Assembly (NCBI GenBank): GCA_023447015.1
Contig: JAEXPG010000186.1
Coordinates: forward strand, 1 to 6,203
Source of the DNA: Verrucomicrobiota bacterium
GTDB taxonomy: Bacteria; Verrucomicrobiota; Verrucomicrobiia; Opitutales; Opitutaceae
Reading direction: 5' to 3'
DNA: 6,203 nt
Each line of letters opens with the position of its first letter. Position 1 is the stretch's first letter. This document shows positions 5,309-6,203 of this stretch, piece after piece. A program made the translations under genes and the position numbers. Below the pieces are notes generated by a model that saw only the letters and a list, made by a program, of their open reading frames with translations, did not search any database and was not told the DNA's origin.

Positions 5309-6203
5309 ATGAAAATCGCAAGCGTGTTGGTTGGCGTCCTGACTCTCTGCATGGGCTTGCCTGCGCAATCCCAGCGGCCGGTCGCGCGGAGCGAGGCCGG
5401 CGAGCTGGTCGGCGTGCTCGATCCGGCGACGCAGGTCGCCGTGTTCAAGGGCGTGCCCTTTGCCGCGCCGCCGGTCGGCGAGCTGCGCTGGCGCGAGCCG
5501 CAACCGGTTCCGGCGTGGAGCGGAGTCCGCGAGGCCGGGAAGTTCGGCCCGAGCCCGATGCAACGGGTCCATGGCGACAACCTGCCGTGGACGCTCGAGT
5601 ATCTCGTGCAGGGCGAGGTGGGGGAGGACTGCCTGTACCTCAATGTCTGGACGCCGCGGGCCGAGGCCGGTGCGAAGCTGCCCGTGATCGTCTACATCCC
5701 GGGTGGCGCCTTCACCGAGGGTTCGGGCGCGATTCCCATCTACGACGGCGCGCGGCTGGCGGCGCGCGGGCTGGTCGTGGTCACGGTCAATTACCGCCTC
5801 GGGATCTTCGGCTTCTTCGCGCATCCGGAGCTCACGGCGGAGTCGCCGCACCACGCATCCGGAAACTACGGACTGATGGACCAGCTGGCCGCGCTGGCGT
5901 GGGTGCAGCGCAACATCGGCGCCTTCGGGGGCGATCCCGCGCGGGTGACGGTGTGGGGGCAATCCGCCGGTGCGTTCAGCGTCGGCGCGTTGCTGGCGTC
6001 GCCGCGGGCGAAAGGACTTTTCCAGCGGGCATTTGCGAGCAGCGGATTGAGCGTGTCGACGCGCCCCATGAAGGATCGGGCCGCGGCGGAGCGGGACGGT
6101 GTCGCCTTTGGCACTGAGCACGGCGCGGCCGATCTGAAGGCGTTGCGCGCACTCCCGGCGGCGGAGTTGGTGGCGGCCACCGGATTTCGGCCGATCGTGG
6201 ACG
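5309..6203 (+). CDS. Exported type-B carboxylesterase (3' partial)
   Basis: Alpha/beta-hydrolase of the carboxylesterase/cholinesterase (COesterase) family, cleaving carboxylic esters outside the cytoplasm. The frame stays open to the window end, giving 298 residues of a family usually about 500-550 long. Residues 1-22 look like a signal peptide; Cys14 lacks a proper lipobox, so a lipoprotein is unlikely. Family landmarks in order: FKGVPFAAPPVGELRW (46-61), GEDCLYLNVWTP (105-116), the oxyanion-hole strand PGGAF (131-135), VVVTVNYRLGIFGF (156-169), NYGLMDQLAALAWVQRNIGAFGGDP (186-210) in two blocks, and the nucleophile elbow GQSAG (217-221, Ser219). The acid (Glu/Asp) and His of the triad lie beyond the window. 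Oddly, the usual His of the HGGG(A)F motif is Pro130-131 context (YIPGGAF). No Shine-Dalgarno is seen before the ATG; the run CTCCCC precedes it. It is likely co-transcribed with the metallo-hydrolase. Confidence 0.93.
   Translation, partial: MKIASVLVGVLTLCMGLPAQSQRPVARSEAGELVGVLDPATQVAVFKGVPFAAPPVGELRWREPQPVPAWSGVREAGKFGPSPMQRVHGDNLPWTLEYLVQGEVGEDCLYLNVWTPRAEAGAKLPVIVYIPGGAFTEGSGAIPIYDGARLAARGLVVVTVNYRLGIFGFFAHPELTAESPHHASGNYGLMDQLAALAWVQRNIGAFGGDPARVTVWGQSAGAFSVGALLASPRAKGLFQRAFASSGLSVSTRPMKDRAAAERDGVAFGTEHGAADLKALRALPAAELVAATGFRPIVD

Noticed and set aside
5515..6117. A plus-strand open frame of 200 codons inside the esterase gene
   Set aside because: It is out of frame with the esterase motifs, and its translation is an Arg/Gly/Ala-rich shadow. 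The esterase frame from 5309 holds all family landmarks.

Overview
The window is a GC-rich bacterial chromosomal segment. It holds five protein-coding genes, all on the plus strand; the first is cut by the left edge and the last by the right edge. Strong G/C preference at third codon positions, several predicted exported hydrolases, weak or absent Shine-Dalgarno sequences and a GTAG-type palindromic repeat would fit a Verrucomicrobiota (Opitutaceae-like) genome. This is an inference from style only: no rRNA or marker gene is present, and Planctomycetota, Acidobacteriota or a high-GC proteobacterium are not excluded.

Layout, left to right. (1) 1-984: C-terminal half of a heavy-metal P-type ATPase, whose last-helix HEGST signature points to the P1B-4 (CoaT/CtpD-like) group. 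(2) 985-1244: intergenic, dominated by a nested palindrome at 1061-1154 that reads as two REP-like units in inverted orientation, followed by a smaller hairpin. (3) 1245-3398: an exported 717-residue protein with a GH67/GH20-like three-part architecture, probably a glycoside hydrolase of unknown substrate. (4) 3399-3583: intergenic, with a GC hairpin and what may be a worn copy of a dispersed repeat. (5) 3584-4024: a small two-helix membrane protein ending in a HAMP-like segment, with no output domain. (6) 4025-4364: 340 bases with no supported gene. (7) 4365-5261: an exported metallo-beta-lactamase-fold hydrolase with a complete two-metal ligand set. (8) 5309-6203: start of an exported type-B carboxylesterase, truncated by the window end.

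The metallo-hydrolase and the esterase are 47 bases apart, both appear exported, and are probably co-transcribed; they could act on a common extracytoplasmic substrate. The other genes are separated by 185-340 base gaps and look like independent units. I see no CRISPR array, phage gene, transposase, RNA gene or defence system. I found no convincing evidence of an undescribed system; the most notable items are the inverted REP-like doublet and the uncharacterised glycosidase-like protein.
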